The notes under the pieces are model-generated. The model made no database searches, was not told the origin of the DNA, and was given only the letters and a program-made list of their open reading frames with translations. Of a stretch of DNA of 64,000 nucleotides, positions 1 through 15,120 are shown in pieces; position 1 is the first letter of the stretch, and the number at the start of each line of letters is the position of its first letter. The stretch is from Buchnera aphidicola (Cavariella theobaldi). GTDB lineage: Bacteria; Pseudomonadota; Gammaproteobacteria; Enterobacterales; Enterobacteriaceae. The position numbers and the translations under genes were made by a program. The stretch covers positions 1-64,000 of the forward strand of contig NZ_OZ060413.1 in assembly GCF_964059165.1 (NCBI RefSeq). The letters run 5' to 3'.

Positions 1-198
1 TTATACACATTTAGTTCATATCATAATTGCTTTTATTATCAATGCTGTATATGACTTATCCACAGATTTTTTCTTTATTAATAATAATAATCATTATCAT
101 TATTATTTTTTCTTTTTTTTTTAAAAAAAGATTTAAAAACCATCTAAAAGATAAAAAAAATGTTTTTAAAATTATCTTTGAATTTAACATGTTTTATC
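1..198. other. oriC: Putative chromosomal replication origin (oriC)
   Basis: Two exact matches to the DnaA-box consensus TTATNCACA lie on the plus strand: TTATACACA at 1-9 and TTATCCACA at 56-64. They are followed by a very AT-rich tract (65-198) with runs of T and A and a short dyad near 82-112, suitable as an unwinding element. The position directly upstream of mnmG matches E. coli, where oriC adjoins mnmG/mioC. I see no GATC site in 1-256, so SeqA/Dam control of the E. coli type is unlikely here. The origin may extend to the left of the window. Function is inferred from motif and position. Confidence 0.75.
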
Positions 199-227
199 TT
201 GAATTAAATATTAATACTATATAGAAT
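199..227 (+). promoter_or_regulatory. Candidate sigma-70 promoter of mnmG
   Basis: TTGAAT at 199-204 and TAGAAT at 222-227 are separated by 17 bases, each close to the sigma-70 hexamers. The predicted start would be about 20 bases before the mnmG start codon. In such AT-rich DNA chance matches are common, so this is a candidate only. Confidence 0.4.
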
Positions 228-256
228 ACTTTTCGAACACTGTGAGGATTAGTTAG

Positions 257-2146
257 ATGTGTAATTTAAAAAAATTTGACGTGATTGTTATTGGAGGAGG
301 GCATGCTGGTACTGAATCCGCTATGGCATCAGCACGTATGGGTTGTAAAACATTATTATTAACGCAAAAGATATCAAGTTTAGGTGTGTTATCTTGCAAC
401 CCTGCAATTGGAGGAATAGGTAAAAGTCATTTAGTGAAAGAAATTGATGCGCTCGGCGGTATAATGGCTCAAGCTATTGATTATGCAGGCATTCAATTTA
501 GAATGTTAAATTCTAAAAAAGGCCCAGCTGTTAGATCTACTAGAGCTCAAGCAGATAGATTATTATATCGTATAGAAATATTAAATAGATTAAAAAAACA
601 AAAAAATTTATGTATTTTAGAACAAGAAGTTCAAGATTTAATTATTGAAAAATACGAAATTATGGGTGTTATCACAAAAAATGATAACAATTTTTATGCA
701 AGATCTGTAATCTTATCTACAGGAACTTTTTTAGGGGGTAAAATACATATCGGATTAAATAGTTATCCAGCTGGAAGGATGGGAGAAAACTCTTCTATTG
801 ATTTAGCTCTTCGTTTACGCTCTTTATCTTTAAGAGTTAATCGATTAAAAACTGGAACACCTCCTCGCATTGATAAAAAAACTATTAATTTTAAAAATTT
901 ATCGGTGCAGCACGGGGATATACCAGTACCAGTTTTTTCATTTATGGGAGATCCTTCAAATCATCCTGAACAAATTCCCTGTTATTTAACGCATACTAAT
1001 GAAAAAACACATGAGATTATATTTAATAATCTCGATAAAAGTCCTATGTACACTGGTTTTTTAAAAGGTTTTGGACCTCGATATTGCCCTTCTATTGAAG
1101 ATAAAATCATTCGTTTTAAAAACAAAATATCACATCAAATATTTTTAGAACCAGAAAGTTTATCCGACAATATTATATATCCTAATGGCATTTCAATGAG
1201 TTTACCTTTAGATGTGCAAAAAAATGTTATTCAATCTATTAAAGGTTTGGAAAATGCTAAAATTATTAATCCAGGATATGCTATTGAATATGATTTTTTT
1301 GATCCAAAAGATTTAAAATTGACGTTAGAAAGTAAATTAATTAAGGGTTTATTTTTTGCTGGTCAAATTAACGGAACAACGGGTTATGAAGAGGCTGCAG
1401 CTCAAGGATTATTGGCTGGTATTAATGCTGCACTTCGTGTATTAGATGCGGAATACTGGTTTCCTAGACGCGATCAAGCATATTTAGGGGTTCTAGTCGA
1501 TGATTTATCTACACAGGGCACAAAAGAACCGTATCGCATGTTCACCTCCCGAGCTGAGTATCGATTAACTTTAAGAGAAGATAATGCGGATTTACGACTT
1601 ACTGAAATCGGGCGTAATTTAGGTTTAATAAATGATTTAAGGTGGGCTCGTTATAATAAAAAATTATTGAACATGAATACTGAAATGAAACGTTTAAATG
1701 ACTTTAAAATACATCCTCTATCTACACATGCAAATAATTTACATAGTTTTTTAAATATTCATTTATCTAAAGCAATTACTATTAAGGAATTATTAAAACG
1801 CCCAGAAATTACATATAAAAAATTAGAGTTAATGAAAATATTATTTTCTGAAAAAGTAGATTTAGAAATCAAAGAACAAATAGAAAATAAAATAAAATAT
1901 GAAGGATATATCAAACGGCAATCAGATGAAATTGAACGTCATATCAATAATGAAAACACGTTTTTATCACCCTTATGTGATTATAATAAAATAAAAGGTT
2001 TATCCTGTGAAGTTATAGCAAAATTAAATGATGTTAAACCCATGTCAATTGGTCAGGCATCTCGTATATCAGGGGTTACACCAGCTGCTATATCAATTTT
2101 ATTAATACATTTAAAAAAAGAATCTTATAAAAACATTTCATGTTAA
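257..2146 (+). CDS. mnmG: tRNA uridine 5-carboxymethylaminomethyl modification enzyme MnmG (GidA)
   Basis: FAD-dependent enzyme that works with MnmE to add the (carboxymethyl)aminomethyl group to the wobble uridine (U34) of several tRNAs. The 629-residue product is the same size as the E. coli protein and aligns throughout. The FAD-binding GGGHAG motif is at residues 13-18, and the [11 protein letters not shown] segment follows near 50. A GAGGA ribosome binding site sits about 9 bases before the ATG. The partner gene mnmE is also intact in this window (16755-18113). The usual downstream neighbour rsmG (gidB) is missing: the next gene is atpB. Confidence 0.98.
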   Translation: MCNLKKFDVIVIGGGHAGTESAMASARMGCKTLLLTQKISSLGVLSCNPAIGGIGKSHLVKEIDALGGIMAQAIDYAGIQFRMLNSKKGPAVRSTRAQADRLLYRIEILNRLKKQKNLCILEQEVQDLIIEKYEIMGVITKNDNNFYARSVILSTGTFLGGKIHIGLNSYPAGRMGENSSIDLALRLRSLSLRVNRLKTGTPPRIDKKTINFKNLSVQHGDIPVPVFSFMGDPSNHPEQIPCYLTHTNEKTHEIIFNNLDKSPMYTGFLKGFGPRYCPSIEDKIIRFKNKISHQIFLEPESLSDNIIYPNGISMSLPLDVQKNVIQSIKGLENAKIINPGYAIEYDFFDPKDLKLTLESKLIKGLFFAGQINGTTGYEEAAAQGLLAGINAALRVLDAEYWFPRRDQAYLGVLVDDLSTQGTKEPYRMFTSRAEYRLTLREDNADLRLTEIGRNLGLINDLRWARYNKKLLNMNTEMKRLNDFKIHPLSTHANNLHSFLNIHLSKAITIKELLKRPEITYKKLELMKILFSEKVDLEIKEQIENKIKYEGYIKRQSDEIERHINNENTFLSPLCDYNKIKGLSCEVIAKLNDVKPMSIGQASRISGVTPAAISILLIHLKKESYKNISC

Positions 2147-2160
2147 TATTACATGTTTTT
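2139..2160 (+). terminator. Possible weak terminator after mnmG
   Basis: CATGT (2139-2143) can pair with ACATG (2151-2155), followed by five T residues; the arm overlaps the mnmG stop codon. The stem is only 5 bp, so it may be partial or a chance structure. Confidence 0.3.
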
Positions 2161-2221
2161 GAATTATGATTTTGTCAATTTTTTAAAAAAAATAATTATT
2201 GCAAAATATTATTACAAAAAA

Positions 2222-2230
2222 TGATATAAT
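2222..2230 (+). promoter_or_regulatory. Candidate extended -10 promoter of the atp operon
   Basis: TGATATAAT at 2222-2230 is a perfect extended -10 element (TGN followed by TATAAT). A TTGCAA at 2199-2204 is 20 bases upstream, too far for a normal -35 box. It lies 77 bases before atpB in the 161-base spacer that replaces rsmG and atpI. Confidence 0.4.
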
Positions 2231-2277
2231 TTTATGGAGATTTTTTTATTATACATTTTTTGTTATATAATCTATAA

Positions 2278-3138
<861 letters not shown>

Positions 3139-3174
3139 CTATAATTCTAATAAATCACTAGGAGAGTTTTTTAA

Positions 3175-3414
<240 letters not shown>

Positions 3415-3427
3415 TTTTTTTAAGTAA

Positions 3428-3466
3428 AATCTTTACGTGTTTAGATAGCGTAAAGATTACTTTTTT
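3428..3466 (+). terminator. Terminator-like hairpin between atpE and atpF
   Basis: AATCTTTACG (3428-3437) pairs perfectly with CGTAAAGATT (3449-3458) around an 11-base loop, followed after two bases by a run of six T (3461-3466). This has the full form of an intrinsic terminator, yet it lies inside the atp operon, 24 bases before the atpF start. It may act as a partial terminator or as an mRNA 3'-end stabiliser, giving more atpE message than distal message. Confidence 0.6.
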
Positions 3467-3489
3467 ATTAAAATATTAAAGGTGTTTTT

Positions 3490-3981
3490 GTGAATCTGAA
3501 TGCTACAATTTTTGGACAAGTTATTTCATTTATTTTATTTGTTTGGTTTTGTATGAAATATATATGGCCACCTATTCTATTGTCTATAGAAACTCGACAA
3601 AGAGAAATTCATGAATCATTATTACGCGCACATGAAGCTCAAAAAGAATTACAATTAGTGCAAGAAACAATCAATCAAAAAATTAAAGAAACTAAAGATA
3701 AAGCGTCTAAAATTATTAATGAAGCAAATAAGCAAAAAGCATTAATTATAGAAGAAGCTCACAATAAAGCAACTGAAGAATCAAAAAAAATTTTTATTAA
3801 GATGCAAACTGAAATTGATATTAAAATGATTGATGCGCGTGAAATATTACAGGAAGAAACAGTAGAATTAGCAGTAGCAATAGCAGAAAAAATAATAAAA
3901 GAACATATTCCCAGAAATATTAATTTAGATTTAACAGATTCTTTAATCAATTCTTTGTCTAAGGTTAAAAATTTATGTTAG
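3490..3981 (+). CDS. atpF: ATP synthase Fo subunit b
   Basis: Peripheral stalk subunit linking Fo to F1. The 163-residue product (E. coli 156) has one N-terminal membrane helix (residues about 5-27, ending in KYIWPP) and then a long charged, heptad-rich helix typical of the b-dimer coiled coil. The start is GTG at 3490, as in E. coli, with AAAGGTG about 7 bases upstream; the protein begins MNLNATIFGQ like the E. coli one. Its stop overlaps the start of atpH. Confidence 0.97.
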   Translation: MNLNATIFGQVISFILFVWFCMKYIWPPILLSIETRQREIHESLLRAHEAQKELQLVQETINQKIKETKDKASKIINEANKQKALIIEEAHNKATEESKKIFIKMQTEIDIKMIDAREILQEETVELAVAIAEKIIKEHIPRNINLDLTDSLINSLSKVKNLC

Positions 3982-4532
3982 TGTCGCAAACAATTGCACG
4001 ACCATATGCACGAGCAATTTTTGAACTGGCTATCGAAAATAATTCAATAGAAAAATGGAAATCAATGCTGATTTTAATGAATCAAATAGCTTCTCATGAA
4101 AAGATTAGATATTATTTATCTGGATCAGTTGCACCTCAATATTTAGTGTCCTTTTTTTTATTAATTGGTCAAAAAAAAATTGATCAATATGGAAGAAATT
4201 TTATACAATTGTTATCTAATAATAAACGTTTAAATATATTGCATGAGATATTAAAAAAATTTTTAATTTTAGAGTCTGTATATAAAAATATTGTTAATGT
4301 GGAATTAATTTCATCTCATCATTTAAAAAAATATCAAATAAATAATATTAATAATATATTAAAACAGTTTGTAACGGGTAGAATTAATTTTACATCTAAA
4401 ATAGATACAAGTATAATTGGTGGTATTATTATAAAAATTAGAAATACTGTTTTTAATTTATCTATTAATAATCATTTAAAACAATTGTCTAATTTTTTAA
4501 AGTTTGAAGAGAATAATAATATATGCAATTAA
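3975..4532 (+). CDS. atpH: ATP synthase F1 subunit delta
   Basis: Connects the peripheral stalk to the top of F1. The product has 185 residues (E. coli 177). The N-terminal [12 protein letters not shown] motif begins at residue 8, as in E. coli, which supports the ATG at 3975. Conservation is lower in the middle, as is usual for this subunit. The ATG overlaps the atpF stop (ATGTTAG) and the 3' end overlaps atpA by 10 bases, suggesting translational coupling. Confidence 0.95.
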   Translation: MLVSQTIARPYARAIFELAIENNSIEKWKSMLILMNQIASHEKIRYYLSGSVAPQYLVSFFLLIGQKKIDQYGRNFIQLLSNNKRLNILHEILKKFLILESVYKNIVNVELISSHHLKKYQINNINNILKQFVTGRINFTSKIDTSIIGGIIIKIRNTVFNLSINNHLKQLSNFLKFEENNNICN

Positions 4533-6055
4533 ATTCTACAGAAATAAGTCAATTAATTAAAGAAAGGATTTCTCAGTTTGAAGTGTTTAATCAATCTTAC
4601 AATGAAGGTACTGTTATTTCTGTGATTGATGGTATTATTAGAATTAATGGTTTATCTGATGTCATGTCAGGAGAAATGATTCAATTACCAAATAATGAAT
4701 ATGCTCTCGCATTAAATATTGAAAGAGATATTGTCAGTGCAGTTGTCATGGGTCCTTATGCCCATATTACCGAAGGTACTCGTGTTCAATGCACTGGAAA
4801 AATTTTAGAAGTACCAGTCGGTGATAATATGTTGGGAAGAGTTGTCAATGCTTTGGGTGCACCTATTGATGGTAAAGGTGTTATTAAAAACGATGGTTAT
4901 TTACCGGTTGAACGTGATGCGCCTGGTGTAATTGAACGTCAAACAATTAATCAACCTATTCAAACTGGTTATAAAGCAATTGACACCATGATTCCTATTG
5001 GGCGAGGGCAACGCGAATTAATTATTGGTGATCGTCAAACGGGTAAAACAGCTCTAGCAATTGATACTATTATTAATCAAAAAAACTTTGGTATTCCCTG
5101 TATTTATGTTGCGATTGGACAAAAATTGTCTACAATTATTAATGTTGTAAAAAAATTAGAAGAATATAATGCTTTATCAAACACTACTATTGTAGTTGCT
5201 TCATCTTCAGAAGCGGCGACTTTACAATATTTAGCACCTTATGCCGGTTGTTCTATGGGAGAATATTTTCGCGATCAAGGGAAAGATGCTTTAATTGTAT
5301 ATGATGATCTTTCAAAGCACGCTATAGCATATCGTCAAATTTCTTTATTATTACGAAGACCACCGGGAAGAGAGGCATTTCCAGGTGATATTTTTTATCT
5401 TCATTCTCGCTTATTAGAAAGATCTGCACGGATTACAATAGAGAGAATAAAACAAATAAATCATAAGATAAAAATATATAACACCGGATCACTTACAGCA
5501 CTACCTATTATTGAAACACAATCAGGAGACGTATCCGCATTTGTGCCAACCAATGTTATTTCAATTACTGATGGACAAATATTTTTGGAATCTAATTTAT
5601 TTAATGCTGGTATTCGTCCTGCGGTTAATCCGGGTATTTCTGTTTCTCGGGTAGGTAGTGCGGCTCAAAGTCAAATTATTAAAAAATTATCTTCTGGTAT
5701 TCGTACAGCATTAGCTCAATATAGAGAATTGGCTGCATTTTCGCAATTTTCATCTGATTTAGATGATATTACTCAAAAACAGTTGACACATGGTCAAAAA
5801 ATTACTGAATTATTAAAACAAAAACAATATTCACCTATGTCTATTGCTGAGCAAGGCCTTTTATTATTTATTTCTGAGAAACAATTTTTAGATGATATTG
5901 TTTTAGATCAGATTAGTATCTTTGAAAAAGATATATTAATCTATTTTAAAAAAAATTATTCTGATTTAATTAAAGAAATAAATAATTCTGGAGTGTTTAA
6001 TCAAACAATAGAAAAAGATTTTATAATGTTAATTAATAATTTTAAAAAAATTTAA
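4523..6055 (+). CDS. atpA: ATP synthase F1 subunit alpha
   Basis: Non-catalytic nucleotide-binding subunit of the F1 hexamer. The 510 residues (E. coli 513) align throughout. The Walker A motif GDRQTGKT is near residues 169-176, the Walker B region reads [12 protein letters not shown], and the arginine-finger region is [11 protein letters not shown]. It overlaps atpH by 10 bases and is followed 53 bases later by atpG. Confidence 0.98.
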   Translation: MQLNSTEISQLIKERISQFEVFNQSYNEGTVISVIDGIIRINGLSDVMSGEMIQLPNNEYALALNIERDIVSAVVMGPYAHITEGTRVQCTGKILEVPVGDNMLGRVVNALGAPIDGKGVIKNDGYLPVERDAPGVIERQTINQPIQTGYKAIDTMIPIGRGQRELIIGDRQTGKTALAIDTIINQKNFGIPCIYVAIGQKLSTIINVVKKLEEYNALSNTTIVVASSSEAATLQYLAPYAGCSMGEYFRDQGKDALIVYDDLSKHAIAYRQISLLLRRPPGREAFPGDIFYLHSRLLERSARITIERIKQINHKIKIYNTGSLTALPIIETQSGDVSAFVPTNVISITDGQIFLESNLFNAGIRPAVNPGISVSRVGSAAQSQIIKKLSSGIRTALAQYRELAAFSQFSSDLDDITQKQLTHGQKITELLKQKQYSPMSIAEQGLLLFISEKQFLDDIVLDQISIFEKDILIYFKKNYSDLIKEINNSGVFNQTIEKDFIMLINNFKKI

Positions 6056-6108
6056 AATTCTATACAATATTTTGAAAATACACATAAAAAATTATTAAAG
6101 AGATAATA

Positions 6109-8405
<2,297 letters not shown>

Positions 8406-8436
8406 TTTAATAATAAATATATATTTGGATATGTTA

Positions 8437-8856
8437 ATGGCTTTTTATTTAGATGTTGTAAGTATCGAGAAGCGCATATTTTCGGGTTTAGTAAAAACAA
8501 TAAGAGTATCGGGTATTGAAGGCGAATTAGGTATTTATTCTGGGCATACTCAATTACTGAGTATTATTAAGCCTGGTATGATATATATTAAACATCTCGA
8601 TCATAAAAAAGAATATATTTACATCTCCGGTGGAATACTTGAAGTTCAACCTTCTGTTGTTTCTATTTTAGCAGATCTTGCAATACATGCTATCGATTTA
8701 GATCGAGCTTCTATTTTAAAAGAAAAAACACAAGCTGAAGAATATATCAAAAGTGCACTTATAAAAGCACAAAGAGATAATATGTCCATTCAATTGTCTA
8801 AAGCAATAGCAAAATTACGAGTTCTAGAAATGGCGGAAAAGTTAAATGAATGTTAG
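8437..8856 (+). CDS. atpC: ATP synthase F1 subunit epsilon
   Basis: Rotor subunit that also inhibits ATP hydrolysis. From ATG 8437 the product has 139 residues, equal to E. coli; it begins [21 protein letters not shown] triplet 6 bases upstream favours this start, but ATG 8431 (two codons longer) aligns equally well. The beta-sandwich domain ([22 protein letters not shown]) is followed by the two-helix C-terminal domain. Last functional gene of the atp operon. Confidence 0.95.
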   Translation: MAFYLDVVSIEKRIFSGLVKTIRVSGIEGELGIYSGHTQLLSIIKPGMIYIKHLDHKKEYIYISGGILEVQPSVVSILADLAIHAIDLDRASILKEKTQAEEYIKSALIKAQRDNMSIQLSKAIAKLRVLEMAEKLNEC

Positions 8857-8962
8857 TATATCAAATAATTTTGGCGGCTGGTTTGTCCTGCCGCAGGTAT
8901 TGTGAAAATTTAAAAATAATTTTTAAAACAAGCTTTTTAATAATATATAAAATTATTAATTT
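8850..8962 (+). pseudogene. glmU: Truncated relic of the 5' end of glmU
   Basis: A reading frame starting at ATG 8850, overlapping the atpC stop, encodes [22 protein letters not shown], and then drifts. This matches the N-terminal nucleotide-binding loop of GlmU (VVILAAG, KGTRMYSDLPK in E. coli): ILAAG, then Arg at +4, Tyr at +6 and Lys at +11 from the Gly, all at exact spacing. In E. coli glmU directly follows atpC. Only about 25 codons are recognisable before the frame runs into the gyrB 3' end, so it cannot be a functional GlmU. The core (8873-8897) is unusually GC-rich and can fold as GCGGC (8874-8878) with GCCGC (8890-8894), so it may survive as a terminator between the converging atp and gyrB transcripts. 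Confidence 0.55.
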
Positions 8963-11383
<2,421 letters not shown>

Positions 11384-11519
11384 TTATATTATATAACGAA
11401 TGACATGTAATTAGAATGATATTAATTATTTAAAATAAAATACAAAATAGTACTTGATCATGAATAAATTATTTAATTTTTTATAACTATATATAAAAGA
11501 TATTTTTTGATGATTAATA

Positions 11520-12620
11520 TTAACTTTTTAATAACATCACAATATATAGATTTGAATTATCATTTTCTTCTGTAATTTGTATGGAAGATTGAGATGGATT
11601 AATAAATAGTAAAATATTTTCACTTTTAATAACATTTAAGATATCTAATATATAATACACATTAATAGAGAACTCTATTTTAGTTTGAGAATAATTTATA
11701 TTAAACACATCCTTTGCTGTCTCTTCTTCTTGATTATCCGATGTTATCTTACATTGATTATTACCGATATTAATATCAACACCACAAAATTTTTCATGTG
11801 ATAAAATAGCTGTACGTGATAATGAGTTTTTTAGTGCAATAGTATTGATTATAACGGGATTATTCATGCTTTGAAATAATACACTATTATAATCTGGATA
11901 TTTTCCTTCAAGTAATTGCGCTGTAAAGATTAAATTATTTATATTTATTTTAATGTTATTATTACCAATTATAATATGTATTAATTGTGGTGCAATATTC
12001 AATAATCGAGATAGTTCCACTATACCTTTTCTAGGAATAATAACTGAAAAATCTATTATATTTTTTTTAATTAAAGTGTGTGACAATGCTAATCGATATC
12101 CATCTGTTGCTACAATTTGTAGTAATGCACCTTTTTTTTCTAGCAAAACTCCATTAAGATAATAACGAATATCTTGTTTACCCATAGAAAATTCAGTTTT
12201 GTCAATCATATCTTTAAAAATATGAGAATTGATAAAAAATTCTGAAATACAATTAAATTGTTTTTTTTGAGGAAAATTATCAGGAGATAAAGTTGTTAAA
12301 ATATAATGACTATTATCAGATTTAACATGTATTTTGCTCTTAATTAATTGTATATTAATGACCGAATTTTTTGGTATATGACGGCAAATATTCAATAGTT
12401 TACGACCAGATACAGTAATTTTTCCTGGTTGATATTCTGTATTTATTGTGATATTTGAAATTAATTCCAGTTCAAGATTACTAGCTGTTAATGATAGTGT
12501 CCCGTCTTCAATATTAAATAATATATTTTCAAGAATAGGTAGAGAAATATTTTTTGTCAATAACCGATATATTTTATGTAAATGTTCAATGAGTATTTTA
12601 TTGTGAATATTAAATTTCAT
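11520..12620 (-). CDS. dnaN: DNA polymerase III sliding clamp (beta subunit)
   Basis: Ring-shaped processivity clamp of the replicative polymerase. The 366-residue length equals that of E. coli DnaN and spans the three clamp domains. The N terminus [14 protein letters not shown] and the segment [22 protein letters not shown] are recognisable, though overall the protein is AT-driven and rich in Ile and Asn. It starts 4 bases after the dnaA stop, so the two are probably cotranscribed. Confidence 0.97.
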   Translation of the reverse strand: MKFNIHNKILIEHLHKIYRLLTKNISLPILENILFNIEDGTLSLTASNLELELISNITINTEYQPGKITVSGRKLLNICRHIPKNSVINIQLIKSKIHVKSDNSHYILTTLSPDNFPQKKQFNCISEFFINSHIFKDMIDKTEFSMGKQDIRYYLNGVLLEKKGALLQIVATDGYRLALSHTLIKKNIIDFSVIIPRKGIVELSRLLNIAPQLIHIIIGNNNIKININNLIFTAQLLEGKYPDYNSVLFQSMNNPVIINTIALKNSLSRTAILSHEKFCGVDINIGNNQCKITSDNQEEETAKDVFNINYSQTKIEFSINVYYILDILNVIKSENILLFINPSQSSIQITEENDNSNLYIVMLLKS

Positions 12621-12624
12621 AAGG

Positions 12625-13980
12625 TTATATTGATAGTTTTTTAGTTAAGTTAAAAAAATCTTCTTTAATATTATTATTTTTTTCGAACAATTTTTTAATT
12701 TTTCGATAAGCATATAATACTGTGGTATGATCTCTGCCATTAAAAGCATGTCCAATCTCAGATAAACTATGATTAGTTAATTCTTTAGATAAAGCCATAG
12801 CCATTTGTCTTGGGCGAGCTACAGAACGCGATCTTTTTTTAGACAGTAAATCTGAAATTTTAATTTTGTAATATTCTGCTACTTTTTTTTGAATATTCTC
12901 GATACTAATCAGTTTTTCTTGTAATTCTAAAATATCTTGCAGTGCTTCATTTACTAAATCTATTGTAATATTACGATGAGTAAAATTAGCAGTAATAATA
13001 ATCCTATTTAAAGCACCTTCTAATTCTCGCACATTCGATGTTAACTTTTTTGCAATAAAAAAAGCTATATCATAAGACAAGAAAATATTTTTTTCATCTG
13101 ATTTTTTCATTAAAATAGCAACTCGAGTTTCAAGATCCGGTGGATTTATACATACTGTCAGACCCCATCCAAAACGTGATTTTAAACGATCTTCAATGCC
13201 ATTAATTTCTTTAGGGTATTGATCTGATGTTAAAATAATTTGTTGATTTCCATCGAGAAGAGTATTAAATGTATGAAAAAATTCTTCTTGTGAACGCTTT
13301 TTATTAGCAAAAAATTGAATATCATCAATTAATAGAACATCAACAGAACGATAGTACAATTTAAATTTTTCAATATTATTATTTTGTAAAGCTTTAACCA
13401 TGTCTTGAACGAAACCTTCAGAATGCATATAAATAATTTTAATATTGTATTTATATGTTAGAATGTTGTTTCCTATAGCATGAAGTAAATGTGTTTTTCC
13501 TAAACCTGTTTTACCATAAATAAATAATGGATTATATGAAGTACCAGGATTTTTGGCTACTTGACATGCTGCTGCTCGTGCAAGTTGATTGGACTTTCCT
13601 TCAATAAAATTATCAAAATTATTTTTTTTGTTAATATTCGAATGATAAGATGATTTTTGTAAAATTGGTATCTTATCTTCAATAGGTTTGATATCATCAT
13701 TTGGATAAAAATAAGAAATTTTTTTCTTTTCTATAGAATTTTTATATATTTTAAATTTAATAGACAGAATATAAGAGCCATATAATCCTTGCAATATCGC
13801 TTGAAATTTAGATAAATATTTATCTTTGACCCATTCTAATACAAATTTATTTGGAGCGTATATTTCTAAAATGTTATCTTTTAGTTCGGCTTTCAGAGAA
13901 CGTATCCACATGCTAAATTCTGTAGTAGGTAGCTCATCTTGTAACCGGTCAAGACATTGTTTCCAAAGAAAAAATGACAC
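12625..13980 (-). CDS. dnaA: Chromosomal replication initiator DnaA
   Basis: AAA+ ATPase that binds the DnaA boxes and opens oriC. I place the start at the GTG whose complement is 13978-13980: this gives [18 protein letters not shown], matching E. coli DnaA, which also begins with GTG, and it has GGAG about 6 bases upstream. The open frame continues 48 codons further upstream without homology. The 451-residue product has the N-terminal oligomerisation domain, Walker A GKTGLGKT, Walker [10 protein letters not shown] and the C-terminal helix-turn-helix signature [14 protein letters not shown]. Its targets are probably the boxes at 1-64. Confidence 0.97.
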   Translation of the reverse strand: MSFFLWKQCLDRLQDELPTTEFSMWIRSLKAELKDNILEIYAPNKFVLEWVKDKYLSKFQAILQGLYGSYILSIKFKIYKNSIEKKKISYFYPNDDIKPIEDKIPILQKSSYHSNINKKNNFDNFIEGKSNQLARAAACQVAKNPGTSYNPLFIYGKTGLGKTHLLHAIGNNILTYKYNIKIIYMHSEGFVQDMVKALQNNNIEKFKLYYRSVDVLLIDDIQFFANKKRSQEEFFHTFNTLLDGNQQIILTSDQYPKEINGIEDRLKSRFGWGLTVCINPPDLETRVAILMKKSDEKNIFLSYDIAFFIAKKLTSNVRELEGALNRIIITANFTHRNITIDLVNEALQDILELQEKLISIENIQKKVAEYYKIKISDLLSKKRSRSVARPRQMAMALSKELTNHSLSEIGHAFNGRDHTTVLYAYRKIKKLFEKNNNIKEDFFNLTKKLSI

Positions 13981-14379
13981 GGCAGACTCCAAGCGAACAA
14001 AAATAAATAAATAGCTGTAATTTAATAAATTATTATTTTTATATATTTTATATACATATGATATTTTTACATGAATCGTTATACACCTGAATACAGGTGA
14101 GTATAACGACAAGATGCAGTACATTTATATTTTATGCATTTATAAGAAGTGATTTTTTATTTTTTATTATGATTTAGAATCAATAATATTGATATCATAC
14201 CAGAATAAAAATATGAAAAATATTTTTTTTGAACTAGTTAATCTTTTAAGAAATATAAATGAGTTTTTTATATATTCTAGTTTAAATACAGTTAATCAAT
14301 CGCATCGTCAAGAATAATTATTCTTAAAATAATTAATCTTACAATTGCATATTTTAAAATATGATAGGTAAATATTACT
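13981..14379. other. dnaA/rpmH divergent intergenic region
   Basis: About 400 bases without a gene separate the divergent dnaA and rpmH genes and should hold both sets of promoters. Besides the hairpin at 14077-14108 it contains a 16-base perfect palindrome (AAGAATAATTATTCTT, 14310-14325) on the rpmH side. I see no promoter with convincing hexamers on both sides. Confidence 0.5.
14077..14108 (-). promoter_or_regulatory. Hairpin upstream of dnaA with a near DnaA box
   Basis: CGTTATA (14077-14083) pairs with TATAACG (14102-14108), and CACCTG (14084-14089) with CAGGTG (14094-14099): a 13-bp stem with a 2-base bulge and an AATA loop. No T run follows on either strand, so it is not an intrinsic terminator. 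It lies about 97 bases upstream of the dnaA start and contains TTATACACC, one base from the DnaA-box consensus. A role in dnaA control is an inference from position. Confidence 0.45.
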
Positions 14380-14523
14380 ATGAAAAGAACCTTTCAACCA
14401 TCAATATTAAAACGTAATCGTTCTCATGGATTTAGAGCTCGTATGGCAACAAAAAATGGTCGTTATATTTTATCACGTAGACGTGCAAAATTAAGAGCAC
14501 GTTTAACGGTTTCTAGTAAATAG
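14380..14523 (+). CDS. rpmH: 50S ribosomal protein L34
   Basis: Small, very basic large-subunit protein. The 47-residue product begins [18 protein letters not shown] and continues with [10 protein letters not shown] and [11 protein letters not shown], essentially the E. coli L34 sequence with one extra C-terminal residue. It precedes rnpA by 14 bases in the order rpmH-rnpA-(yidD)-yidC-mnmE seen in E. coli. Confidence 0.98.
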   Translation: MKRTFQPSILKRNRSHGFRARMATKNGRYILSRRRAKLRARLTVSSK

Positions 14524-14537
14524 CAGGGCTAAATATA

Positions 14538-14882
14538 GTGTTAAATTATTTTTTTAGTAAACAATTACGTTTATTAAATTCTACAGAATTTAAATATGTT
14601 TTTGAAAAACCTTTTAAAAAAAATACTTTTGCAATGTGTATTCTTGGACGAGATAATTTATTAGGATATCCTAGATTAGGAATTAGTATTACGCGTAAAA
14701 ATATAAAATATGCTTATCAACGTAATTTAATTAAACGATTAATTCGTGAAACATTTCGGTTATTACAAAATAAATTAATTTCGATGGATTTTGTTGTCAT
14801 AGCAAAAAAAAATATAATTTATTTAAATAATCAAAGTATACTTAACACATTAGGAAATTTATGGTCATATTATTATCGATAA
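14538..14882 (+). CDS. rnpA: Ribonuclease P protein component
   Basis: Protein subunit that assists the RNase P RNA in cutting 5' leaders from pre-tRNA. The 114-residue product (E. coli 119) starts with GTG and contains the signature RNLIKRLIRETFR, matching the RNR motif of the family. The five tRNA genes in this window are likely substrates. Its last 22 bases overlap the degenerate yidD frame. Confidence 0.93.
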   Translation: MLNYFFSKQLRLLNSTEFKYVFEKPFKKNTFAMCILGRDNLLGYPRLGISITRKNIKYAYQRNLIKRLIRETFRLLQNKLISMDFVVIAKKNIIYLNNQSILNTLGNLWSYYYR

Positions 14883-15118
14883 TATTATCTTTTTACCATT
14901 TTATAACGCGAATTTATAAATATAGTATGCGTTATTATTTTTTATTATTTTCTTTTTTTTGTCCTATTTTTTTTGCATATTTAATATTTTTTTTGTATAA
15001 AAATATTTTTTACGGAAATATTATATGTGTTTTAATGTTTGTTTATACTTATTATATTTTTTATGTAGATAAATTAAATTGCATATCAACAAAAATTCAA
15101 GAAAAAAGCGAATGTTAA
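14861..15118 (+). pseudogene. yidD: Degenerate YidD-like frame
   Basis: The 85-codon open frame overlaps the end of rnpA and stops 2 bases before yidC, exactly where yidD lies in E. coli; E. coli YidD is also 85 residues. Weak similarity can be traced: TRIYKY against IRVYQR, and a Pro, Tyr, Ile, Leu pattern (P-x4-Y-x-I-x2-L) against the PTCSSYGIEAL motif. The family's cysteines and basic residues in this segment are replaced by Phe and Ile, so the product would be a very hydrophobic, Cys-motif-less protein. I read it as an eroded gene whose frame is still open; a divergent but functional protein cannot be excluded. Confidence 0.5.
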
Positions 15119-15120
15119 TT

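Noticed and set aside
27-224. 65-codon open frame in the origin region
   Set aside because: It consists mostly of Ile, Leu, Phe and Lys codons from AT runs, has no ribosome binding site, and overlaps the DnaA box and unwinding tract.
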